Source: Actinocatenispora thailandica
Lineage (GTDB): Bacteria > Actinomycetota > Actinomycetes > Mycobacteriales > Micromonosporaceae
Assembly: GCF_016865425.1 (NCBI RefSeq)
Contig: NZ_AP023355.1
Span: 990,198 to 1,054,197 of the forward strand
Direction of reading: 5' to 3'
Length of the DNA stretch: 64,000 nt
Part shown: one piece after another, positions 54,629-62,561 of the stretch
Position numbering within the stretch: position 1 is the first letter of the stretch
Layout: each line of letters begins with the position of its first letter
Program-made: the position numbers and the translations under genes
Notes under the pieces: model-generated
Told to the model about the DNA's origin: nothing
Database searches by the model: none
What the model saw: only the letters and a program-made list of their open reading frames with translations

Positions 54629-55522
54629 GTGGCGACGATCAAGGACCGGGTCAAGGAACTCACCCCGGCGCCGGTGACCGGCGGGCTCAAGCGAGCCCTG
54701 GTGCGGTACGGGCAGGCCACCGCGTCCCGCCGCCCGCTGCCGGACTTCCTGATCATCGGGACCAAGCGCGGCGGTACCACCTCGCTGTGGAACTACCTGC
54801 TGCGCCATCCCGGGGTACCGCACCTGTTTCCGGCCTGGAACACCAAGACCTCGCACTACTTCGAGGAGAACTGGCCGCGCGGCGTCGACTGGTACCGGTC
54901 GCACTTCCCGACCGAGCGGCAGCGGGCGGCGCAGTCGGACCGCTACGGTGGCCCGGTGCGCGCCGGTGAGGCGGCGCCGCTGTACATGTTCCATCCCCTT
55001 GCGCCGCAACGGGTGCACGAGCTGATGCCGCGGGTACGGCTGATCGTGCTGCTGCGCGATCCGGTGGAACGGGCCTACTCGCACTGGAAGGAGCGGCGCA
55101 CCGAGGGGCACGAGCCGCTCGACTTCGCCGCCGCGCTCGCCGCCGAACCGGCCCGTACCGCGGGGGAGCGGGGCCGGCTGATCGCCGACGAGAACTACTT
55201 CAGCGAGCCGTACGACTGGCACACCTACCGGGCCCGCGGCCGGTACCTGGAGCACCTGGAGCCGTGGCTGGACCGGTTCGAGCGCGGCCAGCTGCTGGTC
55301 CTGCCCAGCGAGTCGCTGTACCGGGAGCCGGCCGCGAGCTACCGCCGGGTGCTGGAGTTCGTCGGCCTGCCGCACTTCGACCCGGGCGAGTTCCGGGTGT
55401 ACAACGACCGCCGCTCGGCGCCGATGGACCCGGCCGTGCGCGCCGAGCTGACCGAGTACTTCCGGCCGTACAACCGGGCGCTGGCCGAGCGGCTCGGGAT
55501 CGACTTCGACTGGGCCAGCTGA
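54629..55522 (+). CDS. PAPS-dependent sulfotransferase
   Basis: A 297-residue sulfotransferase: FLIIGTKRGGTTSLWNYLLRHPG is the PAPS 5'-phosphosulfate-binding loop, and RLIVLLRDPVERAYSHWKER the 3'-phosphate-binding strand-helix. The chain ends with the family FRPYNRALAERLGIDFDW. It would transfer sulfate from PAPS to a carbohydrate hydroxyl in the cytoplasm. GTG 54629 was taken, with GGAAGG upstream. Its place directly after the flippase gene indicates a sulfated polysaccharide or glycolipid. Confidence 0.92.
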   Translation: MATIKDRVKELTPAPVTGGLKRALVRYGQATASRRPLPDFLIIGTKRGGTTSLWNYLLRHPGVPHLFPAWNTKTSHYFEENWPRGVDWYRSHFPTERQRAAQSDRYGGPVRAGEAAPLYMFHPLAPQRVHELMPRVRLIVLLRDPVERAYSHWKERRTEGHEPLDFAAALAAEPARTAGERGRLIADENYFSEPYDWHTYRARGRYLEHLEPWLDRFERGQLLVLPSESLYREPAASYRRVLEFVGLPHFDPGEFRVYNDRRSAPMDPAVRAELTEYFRPYNRALAERLGIDFDWAS

Positions 55523-55524
55523 GC

Positions 55525-55601
55525 GGCCGAGCCCGCTGGACGGCTGAACCGGCCGAGCCGGCTGAACGGCCGAGCCGGTTCGACGGCCGAGCCGGCTGGA
55601 C
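55525..55601. repeat. 17-bp tandem repeat after sulfotransferase gene
   Basis: Three adjacent 17-base copies of consensus GGCCGAGCCGGCTGAAC start at 55551, 55568 and 55585, preceded by another copy at 55525 and a truncated piece. They occupy the gap between convergent sulfotransferase and APH-like genes and may act as a transcription stop or be neutral. Confidence 0.75.
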
Positions 55602-55665
55602 GACCGCGCCGGCCGGGCCCGGCCGGCGGCGCGACCGGGATCGCGCGGGCCGGCCGGGAGCGGCG

Positions 55666-56901
55666 TCACGGGTGGGCCAGCCGGTCCGCCAGCACGTCGA
55701 GGAGGTGGGGATGCAGCAGGGTGTTCCAGCCGGCACCGGCGTCGGCGATGTGCCAGGTCCGCAGCCACAGCTCCAGCAGGTAGCAGTCGAGCACGGCGCG
55801 CTGCGCCCCGGCGTCCAGGCCGAGCATCGGACCGTACCGGGCCAGCGCCGCCGCGGCGGCCTCGGTGGCCGCTGCGGCCGGTACCCCGTCGAGGGTCAGC
55901 GCGCGCTGGAACCCGTGGTGCGCCAGGTCGAACCCGACGGGAACGTCGGCGGCGTGGTGCTCCCAGTCCCACGCCACCAGCCGGCCGTGGTGGGTGCCGA
56001 GGTTCCACGGCACCCAGTCGCCGTGCCAGTGCCCGAACTCCAGGGCCACCTCGCCGTACCGGTCGCGCAGCGCCGCGGCGGCCCGGACCGCCCGCCCGGC
56101 CGGCGCGCAGCCGCCCGCCAGCGCGGTACCGGCGGTGTCGGCGAGCCGGATCAGGAAGTCCGTACCGCGCAACCGGTGGGGCGGCGTGGCCGGGCCGGCG
56201 TTGCGGGCCACCGCGAGCAACTCCGTCGGGTACGGGTCGTCGGCGCGGGGCACCGCGCGCACGTCGGCGGGCAGCGGCTCGATCACCGCGATGCTGCGGT
56301 CCCGCCACTCCCCGGCGTAGCGCAGCCTGGGTACCAGCGGGAAGCCGGCACCGGACGGCAGCGCGGCCAGGGCGGCGGTCTCGGCCCGGACCAGCGCGCG
56401 GGTGGCGCCGTTCCAGCCGATCTTCGCGTACCCGCGGGGCGTGCCGGCCGGGTCGAACAGCTGCACCGTCGGCTTGTGGTGCGGGTCCGGTGGCCGGACC
56501 CCGACCGCGGCGTGCAGCTCGCCGGCGCCGAGGCGGTCGGCGAGATGGTGCACCACGTACCGGTCCCGACTATCCACATCGGACGGTATCGAGACGGTCA
56601 GTGCCGGCAGCGCGCGGGCCGCGCCGGTGCGGGCCGCGGTGCCCAGTGCCCAGCGCAACGCCCGGGTGCGCGGCTCGCGCAACGCGTTGAAGCACAGCAG
56701 CGACGCCGCGGTCACCCGGGCCGAGGCCACCGGCAGCAGGAACCTGGCCCGCGCCGCGTCCGGTACGACCGCGAACCGGCCCACCGTGCGCCAACCGGCG
56801 GCGGGCGGCTCGGCCGGTACCGACACCCGCACGTCGGCACCGGCGAACAGCGCCCGGCACACCCATCCCAACCCGTCCGTTCCGGCGCGCGGATCGCTCA
56901 T
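55666..56901 (-). CDS. Aminoglycoside-phosphotransferase-like kinase
   Basis: A 411-residue protein with an APH/choline-kinase-type domain in its second half: FGHWHGDWVPWNLG is the Brenner motif (HGDW-x-x-x-N) and LVAWDWEHHAADVPVGFDLAHHGFQ corresponds to the DFG/metal site. The N-terminal 110 residues (ALFAGADVRVSVPAEPPAAGWRTVGRF...) are not recognised. ATG 56901 follows GAGAGGGATGG. It would phosphorylate a sugar or amino alcohol; its place in a polysaccharide region favours a sugar-related substrate over drug resistance. Confidence 0.75.
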   Translation of the reverse strand: MSDPRAGTDGLGWVCRALFAGADVRVSVPAEPPAAGWRTVGRFAVVPDAARARFLLPVASARVTAASLLCFNALREPRTRALRWALGTAARTGAARALPALTVSIPSDVDSRDRYVVHHLADRLGAGELHAAVGVRPPDPHHKPTVQLFDPAGTPRGYAKIGWNGATRALVRAETAALAALPSGAGFPLVPRLRYAGEWRDRSIAVIEPLPADVRAVPRADDPYPTELLAVARNAGPATPPHRLRGTDFLIRLADTAGTALAGGCAPAGRAVRAAAALRDRYGEVALEFGHWHGDWVPWNLGTHHGRLVAWDWEHHAADVPVGFDLAHHGFQRALTLDGVPAAAATEAAAAALARYGPMLGLDAGAQRAVLDCYLLELWLRTWHIADAGAGWNTLLHPHLLDVLADRLAHP

Positions 56902-56936
56902 CCATCCATCCCTCTCGTCACCCCTCGGAGCACGCC

Positions 56937-57988
56937 ATGGCAGAACCTGTTGGTGAACCTCGTGATCGGCTGCGCCCGGCCCGTTCTCGGGGCCGCGAGG
57001 TCCGCTGGCCCGCTGGCTGCGGACCGGCCTCGCCACCCCCGCCGCTCACCGGGTCGCCGGTCGGACCGACGAGCCGCCCACCTGGCGGCCGAGCGGCGGC
57101 TCGCGGGTCCGGGCGAGCGCACCCGACACCGGCACGCACTCGCACCTCCGCCCGGCGAGCAGACGAACGGACTCCGGCTCGCCCGATCGAAGGTTCCCCG
57201 ACGGGCTCCCGCCACAGCGCGTCCACGTCGGTGGCACCCCGGTCGACCTGTGCGACACCGACGACCTGGTCGGCCTGACGACCCGGTGGGCGGCCACCGG
57301 GCGCCGGGCGACGGTCGTCGGCGTCAACGCGCACGTCGTCAACCTGTGTGCCCGGCAGCCGGCGTTCGCGTCCGCGATCGCCGCCGCCGACCTGAACTTC
57401 CCGGACGGCCAGTCCATCGTGTGGGCCGCCCGGCTGCTCGGCAACCGGCCGAAGGGACGGGTGCCGCTGACGCACGTGACCGCGCCGCTGTGCGGCGCCT
57501 GGGCCGCGGCCGGGCTGCCGGTCTTCCTGCTCGGCGGCAAGCCCGGCGTCGCCGAACGGGCCGCGGAGCGGCTGCACACCGACCACCGGGTGCGGGTCGT
57601 CGGCGTGGCGCACGGCTACTTCCAGCCGGCCGACGAGCCGGCGCTGATCGCCGCGATCAACGCCAGCGGCGCCCGGATCCTGCTGGTGGGGCTGGGCAAC
57701 CCGCGCCAGGAGCTCTGGCTCGCCGAGCACCGCGACGCGCTCGCACCCCCGGTCGCGATCACCTGCGGCGGCTGGCTGGACTGGACCGCCGGTGAACGCC
57801 GCCCGTGCCCGCCGCTGGTGTACCGGTTCGGCCTGGAGTGGGCGTACCGGCTGGCGCAGGAGCCGCGCCGGCTGTTCGCCCGCTACGTCCTGGGCAACCC
57901 GCGCTTCCTCTACCACGTGCTGCGCCGCGGCTCCCGCCCGCGGACCGCGCCGGTCGCCGAGCATCCGATGGCGCGTCCGGGATTCTGA
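56937..57988 (+). CDS. WecG/TagA/CpsF-type glycosyltransferase (frame-disrupted at 5' end)
   Basis: The core (residues about 95-350) is a WecG/TagA/CpsF GT26 transferase: VHVGGTPVDLCDTDDLVGL, VVGVNAHVVNLC, DLNFPDGQSIVWAARLLG, LPVFLLGGKPGVAERAA, and ILLVGLGNPRQELWLAEH. It transfers a sugar (ManNAc-type) to a lipid-linked acceptor. In this frame there is no usual start codon before 57419, yet homology clearly begins by about 57215. The ATG at 56937 (GGAG upstream) is in another frame; one missing base at the GGGG run 56989-56992 would join it to PLARWLRTGLATPAAHRVAG. The start is therefore provisional. Confidence 0.75.
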
Positions 57989-58011
57989 GACCGGCCGGTG
58001 CCCACCGGCCA

Positions 58012-59532
58012 TCAGTAGGCGCCGGAGCGGCGCAGCACGGCGGTCACGGTGCGCAGCAGGATCACCAGGTCCAGCGACAGCGACCAGTTGTCCACGTACC
58101 GCAGGTCGAGCCGCACGGCGTCGTCGAACGACAGGTCGGCCCGGCCGGACACTTGCCACAGCCCGGTGATGCCGGGCCGGACGACCAGCCGGCGCCCCAT
58201 GTCGGCGGGGTAGCGGGCGACCTCGTCGGGCAGCGGCGGGCGCGGGCCGACCAGCGACATGTGCCCGGCCAGCACGTTGAACAGCTGCGGCAGCTCGTCG
58301 ATCGACAGCGCCCGCAGCAGCCGTCCGGCCCGGGTGACGCGCGGATCGTCGTGCAGCTTGAACAGCACGTTGTCCGGGTCGTCGCCGCGCAGCCCGGCGA
58401 GCCGGCGCTCCGCGTCGAGGTACATGGTGCGCAGCTTGACCATCGTGAAGGGCCGGCCGTCCCGACCCACCCGCACCTGCCGGAACAGCGCCGGGCCCGG
58501 TGAGGTGAGCCGGATCCAGGCGACCGCGGCGGCCAGCAGCGGCAGCGTCAGCACGATCAGCAGTGCGGCGCCGATCCGGTCGGACAGCGCCTTCGCCAGC
58601 CGGCCGGTGCCGCGCAGTCGGGGATGGGTCACCTGCAGCATCGGCAGGCCGTCGACCGGCCGGACGGTGATGCGGTCGCCGGACACGTCCATCAGCGAGT
58701 TGGCGAGGATCAGGTCGGTGTCGTCGTTCTCCACCTGCCAGGCCAGCCGGCGCACCGCCGGGCCGTCCAGCTCCGGGCAGGACAGCACGATCACCGCATC
58801 GGCCTGCGCCGCCTCGACCGCGTACGCGGCGTCGTCGAAACTGCCGTACACCGGCAGGTCGACACCGGGGACGACCAGGTGCCCGTCCAGCTGGTCGAGG
58901 CCGCCGTGCCGGGCCAGGTTCGCCACCGGCACGCAGGCGCCCGCGACGCTCATCCCGTGGTACCGCTCGCGGCGCAGCTGCCGGCACAGGTCGGCGACGG
59001 CCCGAACGTGCCCGAGGACCACCACCCGGCGCAGCCACCGGCCGTGCCGGCGACCGTGGTGCAGCACCCGCCGCATCGCCATCCGGCCCAGCACCGTACC
59101 GGGGACCGTGACGGTGAGGCTGACCACCGTGTACGCCCGGGACAGGCCCAGGTCGCCGAGGTAGGCGGCGAGGGCGACCACCGCGGCGAGCGCCACCCCG
59201 GAACGGAACACCCGGTCGTACTCGGCGCTGCCGACGAACAGCTGCCGCCGGTCGTAGCACTGGTTCGCGGCCAGCACCACCGGCCAGGCGATCGGCAGCG
59301 CGCCCGCCATCAGCAGGTGCACCACGTTGGCGTGCAACGGAACCGCGCCGAACACCACACCCAGCGCGGCCCAGCCCGCGAGCACCGCGATCGCCACGTC
59401 CAGGCCGACCAGCCCGCGCACGTACCGGCCGATCCAGCGCTGCCCGGATCCACGCTTCTCGGGCGTGCCAGGAGAATCCGGTCGGGGTGGGAACGATGCG
59501 GGTCTTGCGGTCAGAGTCTCCGCAGCCACCAC
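58012..59532 (-). CDS. Polyprenyl-phosphate sugar-1-phosphate transferase (WbaP/ExoY-like)
   Basis: A 506-residue membrane enzyme that starts repeat-unit synthesis by moving a sugar-1-phosphate to undecaprenyl phosphate. There are four N-terminal helices (residues about 38-165), a CoA-binding-like Rossmann middle domain (RRVVVLGHVRAVADLCRQL), a fifth helix (IGAALLIVLTLPLLAAAVAWIRL), and the catalytic domain: SPGPALFRQVRVGRDGRPFTMVKLRTM, DELPQLFNVLAGHMSLVGPRPPLPDEV, RPGITGLWQVSGR. GTG 59532 follows GGAGGTGATGC. It is the natural first enzyme of the pathway, on the strand opposite the other polysaccharide genes. Confidence 0.92.
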   Translation of the reverse strand: MVAAETLTARPASFPPRPDSPGTPEKRGSGQRWIGRYVRGLVGLDVAIAVLAGWAALGVVFGAVPLHANVVHLLMAGALPIAWPVVLAANQCYDRRQLFVGSAEYDRVFRSGVALAAVVALAAYLGDLGLSRAYTVVSLTVTVPGTVLGRMAMRRVLHHGRRHGRWLRRVVVLGHVRAVADLCRQLRRERYHGMSVAGACVPVANLARHGGLDQLDGHLVVPGVDLPVYGSFDDAAYAVEAAQADAVIVLSCPELDGPAVRRLAWQVENDDTDLILANSLMDVSGDRITVRPVDGLPMLQVTHPRLRGTGRLAKALSDRIGAALLIVLTLPLLAAAVAWIRLTSPGPALFRQVRVGRDGRPFTMVKLRTMYLDAERRLAGLRGDDPDNVLFKLHDDPRVTRAGRLLRALSIDELPQLFNVLAGHMSLVGPRPPLPDEVARYPADMGRRLVVRPGITGLWQVSGRADLSFDDAVRLDLRYVDNWSLSLDLVILLRTVTAVLRRSGAY

Positions 59533-59994
59533 GCATCACCTCCGCCGCAGCGCCGGCGACGCGCCAGCTCCCACCGGAAACCCTAGGGTGAACCGGGTGT
59601 GAACCCAATGCTTCTGGCGGGGATCTGACCGATCGTCGTCCGTCATCCACCCAAACGCGCCATCCTGTTTCGGCGTCCGCGTTCGTTCGGGGCCGATTCG
59701 GTTGCGGCGCCGGGCGTCCGGCGGCGGGAGGGACCAGCCGCGCTCTGCTTGACGCATGCTCCGCGGAGCCGTCTGAAACCCGGTGTTCCCGCTCTTGTCT
59801 CGCGGCTCGACCGGACGCCCACACCGAGGAGGGCGAGCCTGCCGTCCGGCGACTACCCGCGCGCGGTCGCGGCACACCTTCCCGCGACGGCCCGGGTCCG
59901 ACGGACCGGATGCCGGCGCACCCGACGGGTCGTGCACAGGACCGGTGCCCGGTCGACTCGGTCGTGCACCCGATCCATCCCGGCTCGAACGGTT
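59533..59994. other. 462-bp non-coding region
   Basis: Between the sugar-transferase start and the stop of the membrane-protein gene. It must contain the sugar-transferase promoter (minus strand). A short direct repeat GGGTGAACC / GGGTGTGAACCC at about 59588-59606 is the only pattern I see. Reading frames here have no recognisable protein. Confidence 0.45.
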
Positions 59995-60537
59995 TCAGCC
60001 TCGATGGCGGCCCGCACGGCGGCGGTGGTAGGCCCAGGCCAACGCGAGAAGCGCGGGACCCCAGAGGTTCAACGGCGCATAGCATGCGGTGAAGACGGCC
60101 GCCCAGAAGGGGCTGGCCATCCGGGATGACTGCCCGCCGGACCAGACGTCCCAGAAACCCACGGTCCAGATCAGGATGAGCGCCACCGCCCCGAGCGTCG
60201 CCGGAACAGTCGCCGCTGTGGGCCGCACGGGGCGACCGCCGATGAACGGCAACCACCTCGGAGTCAGCTCCCCCCAGGGTCTGACCAGCGCGAAGCCGCT
60301 CAGCGCGATGACTTCCGACAGCAGGGTGACCGCGACGAGGTAGGCGGCGCCCCAGCCATGGACGACGGCCGGCCTCCCGGCGTCGTCCAGACCGCCCATC
60401 GAGAAGCCCGACGCGACGGCGAGTCGCCAGAGCCCGGAAGGCAACACCATGAAGGGGATGGCATGTGCCAGACGTTCGGCCCATCGCGGCACCCGGCGCT
60501 GCGTCACCGGTTCGAGCCCGGAGGTCGAGATCGTCAT
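59995..60537 (-). CDS. Integral membrane protein of unknown function
   Basis: A 180-residue protein with about four to five hydrophobic helices (AIPFMVLPSGLWRLAVASGF, GAAYLVAVTLLSEVIALSGFAL, PATLGAVALILIWTVGFWDVW, PFWAAVFTACYAPLNLWGPALLALAWAY). I recognise no family or catalytic motif. Residues WAERLAHAIPFMVLPSGLWRLA recur in actinobacterial hypothetical membrane proteins by impression only. It is a single gene, with 115 bases to the hydrolase upstream. Confidence 0.65.
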   Translation of the reverse strand: MTISTSGLEPVTQRRVPRWAERLAHAIPFMVLPSGLWRLAVASGFSMGGLDDAGRPAVVHGWGAAYLVAVTLLSEVIALSGFALVRPWGELTPRWLPFIGGRPVRPTAATVPATLGAVALILIWTVGFWDVWSGGQSSRMASPFWAAVFTACYAPLNLWGPALLALAWAYHRRRAGRHRG

Positions 60538-60652
60538 GCCACCCACACTCGCGGGAACTCCGCCGCCTGGGCGCACTCCGCGGTGCGAGCGGCCTCCCTC
60601 GCCCGGGGGTGGTGCGGCAGCCGGCAACGGCGACCGCGGCACCACCGCCCGG

Positions 60653-61483
60653 TCAGCCGCGGGTCGCCGGCAGCAGGCGCTCGGTGAGGAAGGCGAGGAT
60701 CTGGTCGCGGGCCTCGATCGTGGGGTGGCCGTCCCGGTCGACCAGGTGCGCGGTGACGACGCTGTGCGGGGTACCGACCACGTCGGCGAAGAACGGCGGC
60801 GGCGCCGGGTTCGCGCAGGCGCCGGGCAGCACCCGGCCGTCGAACGCGTCGCCGAGCAGCTTGCGGTACGCGGCGAAGCGCTGCCCGGTGCACCACTTGT
60901 CGTCGTCGAACCGGTAGGCCAGCACCGACAGCCCGTCCCGTTCGACCCGGTCCCGGACCGCCGCCGCGTCCCCGGCACTCAGTTCGATGCCGGCCGGGTC
61001 GTCGATCGGCAGCGACGGGTGGTTCACCACCGGCGCGATCACCGCCGGCTCCAGCGTCATCGCCAGCGCGAAGTTACCGGTGAAGCAGAGCCCGATCGCG
61101 CCGACGCCGGGGCCGCCGCACTCCTCGTGCGCCTGCCGGGCGAGGCCGCGCAGCCAGGACGTCACCGGGCTGGTACCGCCGCCGGCGAAGGCGCGGAACT
61201 CGGCGCTGACGCAGGCGCGCCGGAACACCGCGACGCCGTCCGCGGCGGTCGGACAGGCGCCGTCGACACCGAACAGCGACGGGACGAAGACCGTGCAGCC
61301 GGCGGCCCGGATCCAGCGCGCCAGCCGGAGCACGTCCGGGCTGATGCCAGGCATCTCCGGCAGCAGCACCACGGCCGGCCCGGTGCCCGCGACGTACACG
61401 GTCTTCACCGTGCCGGCCACGTCGACGCGGCGGCGGTCGAAATCGGTGATCGGGTCGTTCTGGTCGCGTTCCGCAGTGGTCAC
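60653..61483 (-). CDS. Dienelactone hydrolase family protein
   Basis: A 276-residue alpha/beta-hydrolase of the dienelactone-hydrolase type. The nucleophile is a Cys (IGLCFTGNFAL, residue about 140), as in DLH, not a Ser; the base is in VDRDGHPTIEARDQ and the oxyanion/strand region in VVLLPEMPGISPDV. GTG 61483 was chosen; no Met lies before the conserved N-terminal strand. It is divergent to a GlxA/AraC regulator, with a strong inverted repeat between them. Confidence 0.83.
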   Translation of the reverse strand: MTTAERDQNDPITDFDRRRVDVAGTVKTVYVAGTGPAVVLLPEMPGISPDVLRLARWIRAAGCTVFVPSLFGVDGACPTAADGVAVFRRACVSAEFRAFAGGGTSPVTSWLRGLARQAHEECGGPGVGAIGLCFTGNFALAMTLEPAVIAPVVNHPSLPIDDPAGIELSAGDAAAVRDRVERDGLSVLAYRFDDDKWCTGQRFAAYRKLLGDAFDGRVLPGACANPAPPPFFADVVGTPHSVVTAHLVDRDGHPTIEARDQILAFLTERLLPATRG

Positions 61484-61519
61484 CCTGGCAGCGTGCCGCG
61501 CCGGGCCGTAGGCTGACAG

Positions 61520-61554
61520 TGGCGGGATCGCCAGGTCTGGCGGCGATCCCGCCA
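61520..61554. promoter_or_regulatory. 13-bp inverted repeat between hydrolase and GlxA-type regulator
   Basis: TGGCGGGATCGCC (61520-61532) and GGCGATCCCGCCA (61542-61554) are perfect inverted repeats spaced by 9 bases, located 36 bases from the hydrolase start and 17 bases from the regulator start. It may be a regulator-binding site for both genes, or a hairpin in the regulator mRNA leader. Confidence 0.6.
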
Positions 61555-61571
61555 TCGTCGGGAGGGGTGGC

Positions 61572-62528
61572 GTGCGCGTCGGTGTCCTTGCGTACCCGGG
61601 CTGTTTCGCCTCCGAGGTCTTCGGGGTGCCCGACCTGCTGACGATGGCGAGCCGGATCGCCGGTCCGGGCCGGCCCGGCGTCGAGGTGTCGGTGCTGTCG
61701 GCGCGGCACCGGGTCGTCGCCGCCGGTGGTGTCCCGCTCGCGGTCGTCCCGCTGCGCGAGGTGGACGTGCTGGTGGTGCCCGGTTTCGAACTCGGGCCGG
61801 ACATCGACACGGCCGCCCGGCTCGCCGCCCTCGGCCCCGAGATCGCGGTGATCCGCGACCGGGTCGCCGCCGGCAGCGCCGTGGTGTCGATCTGCGTCGG
61901 CGCGTTCCTGCTGGCCGAGGCGGGTCTGCTGGACGGCCGGCGGGCCACCACCGCGTGGCTGTTCGCGGCCGAGCTGGCCCGCCGGTACCCGGGCGCCGAG
62001 GTGCTCGCCGACCGGCTCGTCGTCACCGACGCCGGGGTGACCACCACCGCCGCGTTCAGCGCCATGTACGACTTCGCGCTCGGGCTGGTGCGCCGGCATA
62101 GCGGCGCCCGGGTGGCGCGGCGCACCGCCCGGGTCGCGCTGCTCGACGACGTCCGTTCCTCGCAGGCGCCGTACGTGGACGCCCGGCTGCTGCCGAAGCC
62201 GGGCACCGAGTTCTCCCACCGGGCGATGCGCTGGCTCGACCGGCACCTCGCCGACCGGTACGATCTGCCGCGGCTCGCCGCCGCCTGCCATGCCAGCACC
62301 CGGACGCTGCTGCGCCGGTTCGCCGCGGAGACCGGGCAGAGCCCGCTGCAGTACCTGCAGGCGGCCCGGGTGCGGCGGGCCCGGCAGCTGCTGGAGACCA
62401 CCGACCGCACCGTCGCCAGCATCGCCGCGGCGGTCGGCTACCAGGACCCCGGCACGTTCGCCGCACTGTTCGCCCGGCACACCGGCCGGCGCCCGAGCGC
62501 GCACCGGGCCACCTTCCGCCACGCCTGA
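61572..62528 (+). CDS. GlxA-family transcriptional regulator (DJ-1/PfpI + AraC)
   Basis: A 318-residue regulator with an N-terminal DJ-1/PfpI-like domain (VGVLAYPGCFASEVFGVPDLLT; SAVVSICVGAFLLAEAGLLDGRRATTAW, with the Cys elbow) and a C-terminal AraC double HTH (LPRLAAACHASTRTLLRRFAAETGQSPLQYLQAARVRRARQLLETTDRTVASIAAAVGYQDPGTFAALFARHTGRRPS). Such proteins activate catabolic or detoxification genes in response to small metabolites. GTG 61572 has GGAGGGG upstream. The divergent dienelactone hydrolase is the likely target. Confidence 0.92.
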   Translation: MRVGVLAYPGCFASEVFGVPDLLTMASRIAGPGRPGVEVSVLSARHRVVAAGGVPLAVVPLREVDVLVVPGFELGPDIDTAARLAALGPEIAVIRDRVAAGSAVVSICVGAFLLAEAGLLDGRRATTAWLFAAELARRYPGAEVLADRLVVTDAGVTTTAAFSAMYDFALGLVRRHSGARVARRTARVALLDDVRSSQAPYVDARLLPKPGTEFSHRAMRWLDRHLADRYDLPRLAAACHASTRTLLRRFAAETGQSPLQYLQAARVRRARQLLETTDRTVASIAAAVGYQDPGTFAALFARHTGRRPSAHRATFRHA

Positions 62529-62561
62529 TCGTGCCCGGCCGGGCCGCGCCGGCCGCCCGGG

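Noticed and set aside
55666-56901. APH-like gene as an antibiotic-resistance determinant
   Set aside because: The N-terminal third is unrelated to known aminoglycoside kinases and the gene lies in a polysaccharide region; the domain is also used by sugar and choline kinases.
56918-60484. A 1188-codon open frame on the minus strand
   Set aside because: Shadow of the WecG-type and sugar-transferase genes in another frame; composition lacks hydrophobic core patterns.
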